Shown piece after piece: positions 45,020-55,907 of a DNA stretch of 64,000 bases (positions are counted from its first letter, which is position 1; each line of letters starts with the position of its first letter). Below the pieces are notes generated by a model. The model was given only the letters and a program-made list of their open reading frames with translations. It searched no databases and had not been told where the DNA came from. Position numbers and translations under genes: made by a program. The DNA comes from Tetraselmis striata (Eukaryota; Chlorophyta; Chlorodendrophyceae; Chlorodendrales; Chlorodendraceae): contig VCJN01003372.1 in assembly GCA_006384855.1 (NCBI GenBank), positions 124,001-188,000 of the forward strand. Direction: 5' to 3'.

Positions 45020-46510
45020 GTGGCTGGAGGCAAGGCACCAGGAGTACAACTCGCCGGACTCAAAGCGCACGTGGGAGCTGATGGTCATGCCCGGCGGACG
45101 CATTGCTGTCAAGTCCAAGTGGGCATGCACAACTCGGATGGCACAACTGCAAGACACAAGGCTCGCGTTGTAGCAAAGGGATTCTCGCAGGTCGAGGGCA
45201 TCGACTATACCGACACCTTCGCACCCACCGTGAAGTTCACAACCCTGCGAGTCATCTTCTCCATTGTTGCGCACCATCGATTCCAGCAGACGAAGTGGAT
45301 TGCGCGTTCTTGTACGCGGATCTGAGCGAGGAGATATACATTGATCAACCCCGCGACTTTGAGTATGGACCCAATGGCGAGAAGCTGATGTGCAGACTGA
45401 GTATGGCCGTGTACGGTATAAAGCAAGCACCCCACAACTGGCACAAGCTACGCAATTACTATATGACATCACAACACTTTCGACAACTGCGAGCTGACCC
45501 TGGCGCCTACGTCTCCCGGAGCAGCGACGGCGTCATTCTGGGCATTATCGCAATCTACGTGGACGACATCATCATTGTCAGCAACTCGCGCCCCTGGATT
45601 GCCCACTTCAAGCAGGCGCTCGGACAGCGCTTTGACATCAAAGATCTAGGCTCCTGCTCATAGCTGTTGGGAAGGTGGAGCATGACCAGACAGCCGGCGT
45701 GATCAAGATGCATCAGCCCAAGTACATCCATGACATGCTGGAGCGCTTTGGTATGAGCGACTGCACCCCTGCACATGTCCCAAGTACTGGCAACGATCCG
45801 AGGGCGTCAACCGCACTGGATGACAGCGCCAGCACCACATACCGGAGCCTCTTTGGAGCAGTGTCGTACGCAGCAGTTGCCACATGTCCTGACATCGCGG
45901 AGGCCGTCTCTCGCATATGCCGATTCATGACTGCAGCAACGCAGGCACACATGGAGGATGCACGACATTGCCTCCGATACCTGAAAGGAACTCATGACCG
46001 GGGGACTAATTTTCGGATGATAATGCGAGTTTATTCTTCATGGTCACAGTGATACCAACTTCCCAACAACGTATCCAAGTCAGTGCAAGTCGACCAGCGG
46101 TTATGTATTCTTTCTTGCAGGAGCAGCCGTCAGCTACCTATCCAAGCTTCAGCCATTGGTAGCACTCGGGACAGCAGAGGCAGAATATATAGCACTTTGC
46201 GTCACATCGCAGGACCGAGGCAAAGTTCTTGAGGCAGAAACTATCAGAACTGGGATTGACGCATGACGGCGCAACAGCAATCGGAGAGGACAACCAGGCA
46301 TGTATTACAGTCGCCACCAACGACGTGACGTCAGCCCGGACCAAGCACCCGGACATCCAACTTCACTTTGTGCGAGACGCACAAAGCTCTAAAAAAATGG
46401 TGTGGTATGTGCCCGCTGCAGACATGCTGGCTGACACCTTCACGAAACCGCTTGCGCCCTGCCAGCAGTTTGAGGCCTTGACCTCGTGCATCATGAACTA
46501 CGATTGAGCA
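45020..46510 (+). mobile_element. Copia reverse transcriptase and RNase H region
   Basis: [48 protein letters not shown]. RNase H: YRSLFGAVSYAAVATCPDI, then EDNQACITVATN and ADMLADTFTKPLAP before the polypurine tract. Confidence 0.92.
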
Positions 46511-46531
46511 CCTGCAACCACTGAGGAGGGG

Positions 46532-46997
46532 TGTTGACTGGTCAAAGCAGCTGGCCAACTTGTCAATGTAATAGTCCACTGAAGTGTAAGTGAGTCCATC
46601 TGGCTTATAGGCAACTAAGCTTGGTGATAATGTTCGTAATAGTGCAGTATAAATTATGTCTACTGCAGAAATGATGGAATGTACTAGTGAGATGTACTGG
46701 ATCTGCAGAGCAAGACAGGTGTGAGGCATGTGAAGACATGCTTCATATAACACTTGATCAAACATACCCCAGATTTCTGACACATGTCAGACTGAACGAA
46801 CCCGAATGGCCTTTTAGATATTGGAACCAGATCAAGAAGCATGAGAAATGGACAGATGAGCAGATGGAGCATGCCCCTAGCAAGGGCAACCTGCAGATGA
46901 GAATATAATGGGACATTCCTCATCATTTGTGATCACAATATTCTGATCCCACAGATTCTGTCCCAACAGCAAGCTAGAAATTCTCAGAAAATCTAGA
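46532..46997 (+). repeat. right LTR of the Copia element
   Basis: About 466 bp starting TGTTGACTGGTCAAAGC. Alignable over its length with the left LTR after leaving out the latter's insertion. Confidence 0.88.
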
Positions 46998-49900
46998 TTC
47001 CCGATGAATTCCTTGGGATGGCAACATGGCGTTGCTGTGTCGGCCAGGCCGCCGCACCCCGATGCGAGGTGAGCGAGCAGGGCGGGCGCTGGGGGCGCAC
47101 CGCCGAGGCGCAGATCCTTCACCGTGATGTTGCACACCCAGCCGCCATCTGGGGTTTCCCTGGGCCGCAAGGCCGCTGCTATTGCCTGCCATCCCACGCC
47201 TCCGATGCCATTGTCTGGAGACCACATGAGCGACCATGATCCCGGTCTTATTCCTTTTCTTTTGACAGATCAAAGAAATGTCCAAAAACAAGTCCGAAAA
47301 ATGTCCGGAAAATGAGTCCGAACAGTCCGAAAAGAACAAAATGTCGGTGCACAGCCCAGAATTAGTCGATGATGAAATGCGCGTGTCGGCAGCTCGATGC
47401 AGTGCTAGTACTGAGAGCGTAGTGACAGGAGCCACAGGATCCTCAGCGTGGAGTGTCGCTAGACTGGGGATCTTCGTGGATCATGTTGAATACAGGCAGG
47501 AAGTGTTCCAGGACTTACGGGAAAGGTGAAGAGCAGTGGTGCTGTGCCCATGGTTGAGCGCCCAAGCGCCGTCCGGGTTTTTCCGCGGCTCCACGGCAGC
47601 GGCGATGGCCTGAGCACCTGCGTCCCCAATGTAGTTCTCTGCAAAGGGATAGACAGGGGATGGGGGTTACACTGGTTGCTAAAGCTAGCGCAGCACCGAG
47701 AGAACTAACTAGAACGATCGCAGCACCACAAAATAAAGGGTATGTACAGCTGAATGCTCGCTTCGCAGTGTGCAGCTCCCGGTGTACATGGAGAAACACA
47801 CAACTCACCTACGAGCAACAACTCCAACGGCGACGTGTTGAAGCGCCAGTAGCCATTGGCATCCTGGCGCGGGGAAAGGAGCGCTTCCGCCAGTGCCGTG
47901 GCTCCTTCCGCTTTGATGTAGTTGTCTGGAGCATCGTGGACAACCCTGGTTCGTCAACCCTGTGACGTAGCCCAGAAAGCTACCCACACAGTGCGCAAAG
48001 GGTGCCGGTAGAAGGCGCACACAGAAGCGCTCTCCGAGACGCCCCGATGCAAGCTAACAAATCACAGGCCAAAACCACGCGCTTTGGATTTGCTACACAG
48101 AACTTTTCCAATCCACGACGAGAGGGAAACTATATTTATCTTGAGGTATATTGTACCATTAAATACGGTCTGCGGGGACGGAAAAATGAATTATTTTGAA
48201 CTCGCATCGTAATATTCGTGCTATATTCTGATTTATTCTCCGTTTTTAAATAGTTTTCCCCTCTTCGCGTGGGGGGGGGGGGGGGGGGGGCAAAACGTAT
48301 GTGCTTATCACAATACACCACGAACATTGCACGGAATCGCCGCGACTTTATGGTGCGATTCACTGTGACGCGCAAACATGACCAAATGATACAGGTGATA
48401 CGGTGTAGAGGGATAAGATGGCGCAAGTGCGCCCTCTCTTGCTGATAAGCATGGCCTAACGGAGCCCTCAATGGCTGTGGAACCTCACCCTGCAGCCATA
48501 GCTCCTCCAGCGCCATGTTGAAGGCCCAGCTCCCGTCGCAGTTCCGCTGGGGGGCCAGCGCTGCCGCAATCACCTTGGCTCCCTCATCCCGGATGCTGTT
48601 GCCTGCAACCAGCCCTGGATGTCATGGCGTAGTGCTCTGTTGTCGCATTCATGCGGGTGGAGAGAGAGAGAGAGACTCGATTACGCACGAGATGCTTGTC
48701 GCGAAAGGGCAATGCGGATGGTTATGAAAAAATGAAAAAACCAAAAGTACTCCAAATACCATGCACCTGCCGACTTAAATGGGGGATTCTGTTACAAATT
48801 CATCATTATCTTTCCTGCTTTGAAAATGATGTACCATCTTATACACAAGTAATAAACCCAGAGCGTGCTTTTTTTTTAATACAGAGCAATTGCATTTCAA
48901 AGATTGTTTATTGGGAATCCAAAAATCTTGTGTGTCTTATTTTTAAACGCAAATTCTAATTTCAACTCACAACAATAGCAGCAGAAAACCATAGTCTTTC
49001 TTTTTATGCATAATAGAAACCACTTAACAGAGGATGGACTATACGAAACGTAATATGAATTCTACGGCGCCACAATTCCAACTAGGGAGGCTACCACATT
49101 GTGGCTCATGCGGTGCTGGATGTGCGGCAACGCAACAACTGCGCGCATGTACATCACAAGCACATTTTGAGTAATAAGTGCCAGTGACGGATAAGCCGTC
49201 ACGGCGTCCTTATTGCATTTCCACATACTGAAGATAAAGCGGAAATGTCGCTAGATCGAACTTTTCAGCGCGCAGGGGCTTACCACACTACAGGGCACCG
49301 GAATGCTATCACTGGATGCATTGAAGCCCGATTTGAGGCCTTGAGGGCTCATATAGATGCGTCGGAACCCGTAGTTTGTTCCGCAGAGAAACATCATCCA
49401 GAAACAAGCACTCGTACAAACCCGGCCGCATGGGAATGTTCTAAAGGCATCGGAGTAAGGCGCACAAGTAAAGTTCATCAGAATGATCAGAGTTGGGAGT
49501 TTGGGCTCACCCTCCAGGTCCAGACACCTGAGCACCTTGCTGTGCTCCCAGTTGTCAAAGCAGTTCCGCCGTGGCCGCAGTGCAATGGCGGCGGCCTTGG
49601 CACCCTCGAACTGGACCTGATTGCCTGCAAAAGAGCGGCACAGCAGCGTGCATCAGGTCAGGGATGAAAATGCAAGTCCATAGTTGGGCCACGCAAAGTC
49701 CGAGCGCTGCTGAAGTATTATTTGACCTCATGTTGTACCATCGTTGGCGATGATCTCAGCTCTGACTAACGAGGTTTTGTTTTCTCGGCCGTGACACGCT
49801 TCACCCTTGCAGATGTACTGCTGCCAGGTCCAGCAGGTGCAAAGAAACAACCCGGGGACTGCAGGATGAGAGACACACCTCGGAATGAGAGCTCCGGGCA

Positions 49901-50949
49901 CTGGATGAGTGGTTGATGGCCTTGGTACTGATCGGACGCAGCTTGGGCCCCCATCAGCAGGATGGCACCATCAAGCTGAAGCCCGCTCGTCATGTTGGCC
50001 AACATGAAGCGGAAGCTCAGTGCAGGGTCTCTCCTGGCGGATCGCAGGAACTGCAGCATGACCTGCTCGTGTGCCTCGATTGCCTCCCGGTCCGCCTCAT
50101 TGAACAGGGCGCCCTGGCTGGGTCGGTGCACCTCCCCCCCAGCGACGTCGACCTTGCATGTCCTCACCACCAGCTCCTGATCCAGCCCGGTGGCGACGGC
50201 AACTATTTGATGCTGGCCTGCGACATCGCCGAGCGCTCCAGCTGTGTAGAACGCCATCGCCTCCAGGCGCGACCACGCGCGGTCGCCAAAGCCGCACGGC
50301 AAGCTGTCGACAAAGTTGGCGCCCGCTGTGAGTGGACTGCTGTGATAGACATCATGGCTAACGTCCTCGCCGCACAGCCCCGGCGACATGCCTCCAGCCC
50401 ATCCGGCAGAGGTGGCGGTTTCACTGCTGCCAAGGGAGAGCTTCGGGCAGGGCACGACCATCTCGTCGCACGCAATGACGTACCCAAGGAGCGAGGCAAT
50501 GCCGGCTTGCAAGGCGGGGGCGTTGTCCTGCTCGACGGAAAAGAAATCCATCCAGAGGTACACCTCCCGTGGGTCCCACCCTCGCTGCGTGGCCAGCGCC
50601 TTCACCCCTTGGCACAATGTGCTGTGCTTGCTGTTGTCCGCGGCGTCCGGGTGCGGCCCGCCAGCCCACACATGCTGGTGGGCATGGCACTCCGCCTGAG
50701 TGTGCCAGGGCCGCATCCAGCGGTGACTCACAAAGACAACCTTGGCCCGCGCTGGCAGTTGGAGGAATGGCACCGCCACCCTGTCGCTGCTCCGCGGCAC
50801 CATCCCAAAGGCCTCAAACGCCCCCAGCTGGAGGACCATCATGGGTTCCTGGGTAGTCTCCCAAATCTTTCGGAAGTAAGGGTTCCCGCATTTCTCATCG
50901 AGCTCATCCTTCTTGGATCTCATCGCCTGCAGCCGGATCAAACGAAAAC

Positions 50950-52390
50950 AGACGTGGGAAAAAATATCAAGAGCTTGAGCTGGTCACATGATGCTCAAAT
51001 CAATTCCATTAACTCCGGACTGATGTGCAATCGTAATCATATACAGTGATTGATGGCCTCGTGATATCAACTTGCAACTTTGCAGCAATTTTAGCAAGCG
51101 GCGCCGGCACCCGTATACGCTGGATTCTACCTGGTAGCGGTCAAGGCCTAAAGTCTTCACTGAGCTAGACAAGACAGTAATATGCAGATTGACACACAGG
51201 GAACGGTAGCCTGGCTACTGGCTGCCTCAGAGATAGCAGGCTGTGAAATTGCGGTCACTGCGATATGCGCTGTTGCTCTGCCCGTGACACGGTCTCGGGC
51301 ATACACACACACGTTTGTGACGCACTGGAACTCGGTTCATCGTGCATTGTGGCGCCCGGATTGCTGGGTAGCAGCTGGATGAGTGCTGCCCGCAACCATT
51401 CAGCGGGCTGCGTGATCGAGAGTTGTCCTTGAGACGGCGGTGGGCGGCTGGACGGCTGGGCGGCTTGTGGTACCTAACTGACGGCGCGGAAACGAGCAAA
51501 CGACACTTTTCCAAGTTTCGTTTTAGCCCTTCTGCCTCTTAGGGATGTTCATTACACTTCAGGGGGTATCTAATGGGCTTGGAAGTTATGGAATTGGGCT
51601 AGTGGGTGTGCAACTAATGTTGAAAGTGTGGTCGGGGCAACCTTGTGTGGGCACACATTGTGTGGAATTACGTGCCATCCCGCTATGCAACATGCGCTTC
51701 ATCTATCCAAACATGTCGTTTCCCCATAGCTTGTTGAATTTATTGGACGGCAGACCCATAGCTAGTTGATATTGTATTTGATGGTCTAGAAAAATGCCTG
51801 CCCCAAATACCAACAATAAAAGCGATAAATGAATAACGTGTCTTCAAACACCTTCATGTTGATGTAAGGTAGGTGACGCCAGCACTCATGGACCTGAAAA
51901 TTGCATAAGAGGCAGATCATGCATGTAGAATGTATCAGAAAAGGCATCAGAAACGAATACATGCATGGCATGATTGCATGGGGATAGAATGAATAAAAAA
52001 CCGTGTAGACAACGTGACGCACACCATGTGGCAACATTTTGAAAACATTTGTAAGCCATGGCATGTGGTCCGAAACGCAATGTTACATCATTAATTGTTG
52101 TCTTAGTTGGGTTTGAGATAGCTTGCATGAATTCTGGCGTTCAAAAGCAAAGCACAGGGCAATGCCTAGAAGCAACGGCATCTGGGTACATAATTAAACA
52201 GTCGCACTTCACGGCAAGATGGACACTGCCGGTTCGCAACATCAGCCATTCGCCCTCGGAAAGTCAAACCTGTTGTTGTCGGCGAGCGGTGTCAGGGAAG
52301 GGGTTTATTGCAAGTCCTGAGGCGAGGGGGCAGGTGCAGTCAGTGCCGCTGGTGGTTGGTTGAGTGAGCGAGATTAGGTACCCCATTCGA
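50950..52390. other. gene-free stretch upstream of the TIR-like/LRR gene
   Basis: Presumably holds the promoter and perhaps a first exon of the minus-strand LRR gene. A short minus frame at 50984-51172 starts MSSSVKTLGLDRYQVES but has no clear donor. No other coding signal was found. Confidence 0.4.
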
Positions 52391-52843
52391 ACCCCCACTA
52401 CACCCCCACCCGGCAGCACCGCCAACGATGCAGGCAGCACAGTCCGCCGATGCTGCTGCCCCCAGAACACAACGCAAGATGCCGAGATCCGTGCAACAAC
52501 CCATACAAAAACGTGCTGCTGTATTCGCAAATATATGGCTGTTGGCGTGAGGGTTGCTGGGCAAATATGCCAGAAATGTCGTTATTTGAAGATCTAGGCC
52601 GGGGGGGGGGGGGGGGGGGGATAGGACGTTACCCCCACCCGTGGGCACCGCAAGCGATGCAGGCAACACGGCCGACCGATGATGCTCCTGGCACTGCCCC
52701 AAAAACGCTCGCATGATGCCGCTGAGGTGGATGAGCAAGCAACAAACCCGTACAAAAAAGTGCTGTACTGTATTCACCGATACGGCTGTTGTCGGCGTGA
52801 TGAGGGTTGATGCTGGGAAAAGATGCCAGAATATTGTCGTGAC
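52391..52843. repeat. two diverged tandem copies of a 200-240 bp unit
   Basis: Copy 1 (52391-52580) and copy 2 (52625-52843) share ACCGCnAnCGATGCAGGCA, CAACAnnCCnTACAAAAA, ACGGCTGTTG-like and AGATGCCAGAATATTGTCG-like pieces in the same order, separated by a poly-G run (52602-52620). No gene seen. Confidence 0.6.
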
Positions 52844-52941
52844 ACTACCTCTACAATATAATAAAAGATTTGTTACATGAGCTAGCTGCAAAAGGAGGTA
52901 AGGAAACCACCCGAAAAGGCAATAAGAACTACCTCTACAAT
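52844..52941 (-). mobile_element. 70-bp LINE-type 3'-end insertion with 14-bp target duplication
   Basis: ACTACCTCTACAAT occurs at 52844-52857 and 52928-52941. The insert has GTTACATGAGCTAGCTGC, AAAAGGAGGTAAGGAAACC and ACCCGAAAAGGCAATA, matching the copies at 15951 and 38569. Confidence 0.72.
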
Positions 52942-52944
52942 GAA

Positions 52945-53400
52945 ATCCCCAGTATTAGTGAACCTATGGTGAACGAGTAGGGGGAGGGGCGCCCAAAACG
53001 TGCCTTAGTACTTCACTTTTTTTTTTCGCCCCCAGTACTTCACTTCTTACCCATATACTGAACGCCCCATATAGTGAACAGGGGATCGGGCTTCGAATGC
53101 TCATCATAGAGGCAGTAATTGGATGATCATCCAGGCGGGGTGTTGTGCGTCGACAGGTAGCGACTGATTGTGCTGCTTTAGTACCCGGGCTTTCCCTAAC
53201 TAGATCGCTGCCTAAATAACGGCCGTTGTAGAGACGCTTTAAGGGTTACCCGTCCCGGGGGCCGAAAAGTTTGCTGCTTATTATCAATGTGATATGCGCT
53301 CCTTTATATCAATACATCAGTACGGGTACAAGTAATCCTTACTGTAGACCTGTTGCAGGAGTGTGGAATATAGCGAGCCGCAAGGATCAATCTTACCCGG
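52945..53400. other. gene-free spacer
   Basis: Mixed sequence with a T run (53016-53026) and a doubled AGTACTTCACTT motif at 53006 and 53034. No gene or recognised element. Confidence 0.4.
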
Positions 53401-53402
53401 GT

Positions 53403-53645
53403 CATGTTCGCTACAATGTACAGCCCCGCGTCCGCCGACCCGCCGACCTGGGGGCCGGCGTCCGTCGACGGACGGGCGGCGAGGCGGACGGGCGACGGTC
53501 GTCCGGGTCCGGTCCACGCGGCGGGCTCGGCGCTTCGCGCCATGCCCGCCCCATAGACCTGACGAAAGGCGACGACCGGCCCGACCGGCCGGTATCCGTG
53601 CGGGATGCGGGCCGCCTTTTAGGCGGCTTGCTGTGCTGTTGATCT
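53403..53645 (-). repeat. hairpin-ended GC-rich repeat, inverted copy of 4517-4760
   Basis: Read on the minus strand it starts ACAGCAAGCCGCCTAAAAGG (perfect 7-bp stem) and continues through CCGTCCGTCGACGGACGCCG like the 4517 copy, with indels. A 100-bp repeat shared with 5318-5412 directly follows it (53668). Confidence 0.6.
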
Positions 53646-53667
53646 TTTGTACTGCCTTTAGCAGTAC

Positions 53668-53768
53668 AGTGGCATCTTTCGCGGATGTGGCGAACGAACG
53701 TGATAGTTCACGTTATTTATATCGTTCGGACATTAGGCGAGTGAAGTAAGAAGGTAAGTACAACGGCA
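53668..53768 (+). repeat. 100-bp repeat shared with 5318-5412
   Basis: GGCATCTTTCGCGGATGTGG ... GTAAGTACAACGGCAC in both, with a 4-bp insertion here (TTAT). Same orientation relative to the window. Confidence 0.75.
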
Positions 53769-54004
53769 CAGTATGTGGACGTGTGTAACCTTTAGCAGTA
53801 CCGTATGTGGACTTGCTGTAACCTTTACATGTAGTCAGCACGTAGTCCGCGCGCCGGGTATTTTGGCTTGCGCGGAATTATCACGGAATCTCTACCGAAT
53901 AACGAATACATTGTTTATCTATTTAATAATAATAATAATATATACGAAACTGTTTTGAACGTCGGCGACAGACGCACAGACAGACAGACAGACGACAGGT
54001 ACAT

Positions 54005-54260
54005 CCCTTGTCCGCTCGGTAGAGCGGTCGTCTCGTATGCGAGAGACCCGGGTTCGATTCCTGGCTAATGTATTTCGGCCATATCGGCCCGGCGTGTCCC
54101 GGGTTTACCCGGTTGATGCATTAGCCCTTCGGGGTTCGAATGAGGCAATGGTCTATGGGCTATGCCAGACCTACGACTGCAGTTGGCGCACGAGGTAAAG
54201 TGCTGGGGCGGCTTCGGCCGATGTCCCGGGGCGAACTTTACTTTTACTTTTACGACAGAC
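54005..54260 (+). mobile_element. full-length tRNA-derived SINE
   Basis: The head is tRNA-like: GCTCGGTAGAGCGGTCG (A-box/D-arm), GTCTCGTATGCGAGAGAC (anticodon-like stem with an 8-base loop) and CCGGGTTCGATTCCTGG (B-box/T-arm). The acceptor ends do not pair, so this is not a tRNA gene. The body matches the copies at 26745, 27770 and 29594, and the 3' end is a CTTTTA-type tail. ACGACAG before the head (53990-53996) and after the tail is a likely 7-bp target duplication. The head holds a pol III promoter typical of SINEs. Confidence 0.75.
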
Positions 54261-54386
54261 ACACCTCGTAATTAATATGGTACCGAATTTGCGCGCGAGG
54301 TGGGCATACCCGTACCTGTACCCGTACCGGCGGTCCGGCTGCTACCGCCACTACAGGGTAATAGTTTCCCGGGGGCGGGAAAAACT

Positions 54387-55733
54387 ACACCCCTCCACAT
54401 AAGTCCGGGTTTTGCATTTTCGATCGCAAAGCGCATGCATGGGCGAGGATAACGCCGGCTGCATGTGCATACATGCTAACTACAGTGGGAATAGTTCGGG
54501 CGAACGCCTATTGTGCGCTTTATACCCACCCGCGCGACAACACGACAATTTGTGGGCGCCCTTTCAAAAACGCGAAATCGGTGCATGATGCGTTGGCGCC
54601 AAAAAAATGTGGGTTGCGCCAACCGTCCAAACCTATGGAAATAGCGGCACTCGTCGCACCAAACTCGGTGGATACGGCCCTTGGCATAAGTTGCACACAC
54701 CGTGCGTGTAGGCCACTGAAAGCATGTCGCTATAGGCACGACGAGACACCCCAACGACAAGTTGGCCACTATGGGGAGCAATTTTGGGGTGAAAATGCTG
54801 CTGTTTCTGTGGCGAACGCACGTAGGAGAGGCGCTCGATGGCCCCCTTGGCGTAGGGCAATGCTCTACTATGGGGGCGCGTGGTGGAATGCCAGTTGCAC
54901 CGTTTCGTGGGCGGGGTGGCGCGGTAGGGGCGTGGACTTTAATCAATATGAAATTCCTTGAAAAATGCTGTGGAAAATGGCATTTTGGCTGGTAGATGTG
55001 TGTATCGCTAGGAGGCGGCACATGCCAAGTGTTGGTGATTCGTGGTCATCCACACATATACCGCTCTCGCACAGCCGAGTATGGGGCTTAGACACGCACT
55101 TGGCGCAAAGCCACGCGCCCGACATGGGTGGGCACACAAGGCAGTGAGGGGCAAATTGGATGATCATCTTTGGGGATTTTTTTCGGGGCCCCGAAAAATC
55201 GAATTTTGGATTTTGAAAGATTGGTTTCGACGCAGATTTGAACGAGGAATCGCGTGGTATTTTTAAAACAATTTTCCGAGCAAACCCTGAGAAGTTATAG
55301 CGTTTTAAAGCGAAGGGGGTGTTGCTGCGCGTGGCCGACACTGATGCCACGCCAGTATCGCAACGCGACATGTACTGGCCGCCGCCCACACGGCTGCACC
55401 TCAACCAAATGCACCCGAGCCCCTCGCCAATGTGTATCCTCACGCGTTCATGGCCATCCCGCCGTTTGGTTGTTTATTCACGCGCGTCGGCGTGTGCGTG
55501 ATACCGACCCTGGTTTTGGTGCAGTGGCAGGCGACGCCCATCCACGCACCAAGTGCAGCGTGACATTCTAGTCAAAGGTCTTTAAGCTTCGGTTTGAGCC
55601 ACTCGTCATGCAGGTTTTATCAAACCCTCTAAGATTCCAGGGTTTCATCTCATATACCCTACGTTCAGGTACCCTAGACTTCTGAAGTCTTGAGACTGCC
55701 GAAAAGGGACCCCAAACTTATGTGCAGGGGTGT
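54387..55733. mobile_element. 1.35-kb TIR element, copy 1 of a tandem pair
   Basis: Starts ACACCCCTCCACATAAGT and ends ACTTATGTGCAGGGGTGT, an 18-bp terminal inverted repeat with one mismatch. Inside are overlapping frames on both strands (plus 162 codons from 54473; minus 181 and 166 codons). The minus 166-codon frame has clustered cysteines (HCLVCPP, WLCAKCVSKPHTRLCESG), zinc-finger-like, but no transposase was recognised. No target duplication is visible. Probably a non-autonomous DNA transposon. Confidence 0.7.
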
Positions 55734-55907
55734 GTTGGCCATATGTCATTCGGCCATATACGGCCGACACGGCATGTTTGGATCACCCCAATGTTCCTAC
55801 TGGCTGCATATGCCTATGACGCATCCACATGCGAGCCACGGGCTCGAAAGGGCTCACTGTCCCAAGACGCCTTACTGCGACCTCGTCGAGCGCGCTTGGT
55901 GCGGCGC

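Larger units (their letters stand above)
38418..46997 (+). mobile_element. Ty1/copia element carrying a cytosine methyltransferase domain
   Basis: An 8.6-kb element with LTRs at 38418-39302 (containing a later 411-bp insertion) and 46532-46997, both starting TGTTGAC. A purine tract (GAGGAGGGG) precedes the right LTR. Target duplication is TTCCA/TTCCC. Parts in order: gag with zinc knuckle, an unassigned acidic region (40.7-41.85 kb), a DNA C5-methyltransferase domain, protease (FDSGATSHI), integrase, reverse transcriptase (YVDD), RNase H (FTKPL). The LTRs differ noticeably (roughly a tenth of positions by eye), so it is much older than the gypsy element. The coding region is broken in the order of ten places. 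Treated as a fossil. Confidence 0.93.
38311..50923 (-). pseudogene. TIR-like / leucine-rich-repeat protein gene, split by a Copia element
   Basis: Exon 1 (49879-50923) encodes a domain with KVVFVSHRWMRPWHT, EVYLWMDFFSVEQDN, GYVIACDEMVVPC and GDRAWSRLEAMAFY. This pattern, known from algal/protist proteins, resembles a TIR-like fold (inference). Exons at about 49512-49624, 48489-48602, 47809-47925, 47519-47638 and 47101-47214 each encode one 38-40-residue LRR of the RNase-inhibitor type (GNSIRDEGAKVIAAAL, NYIKAEGATALAEAL, ENYIGDAGAQAIAAAV, NGIGGVGWQAIAAAL). All have phase-1 introns and GTGAG/GTAAG or GTGCGC donors. The next repeat is cut: EFIG remains at 46998-47011 and its remainder at 38311-38417, with the Copia element between, flanked by TTCCA/TTCCC. 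That exon also has a one-base shift at an A run (38370-38373). No later exon was found. The start is the ATG after a likely acceptor (GGCTGCAG); an earlier exon is possible. Such proteins often act as intracellular sensors, but here that is a guess. Confidence 0.72.

Noticed and set aside
49913-51049. 378-codon plus frame
   Set aside because: Antisense of the TIR-like exon; the minus frame has the SHRW and WMDFFSVEQDN motifs and continues in phase into the LRR exons.
54012-54075. tRNA gene
   Set aside because: D-arm- and T-arm-like parts are present, but the acceptor stem does not pair and the anticodon loop has eight bases; it is the head of a SINE.
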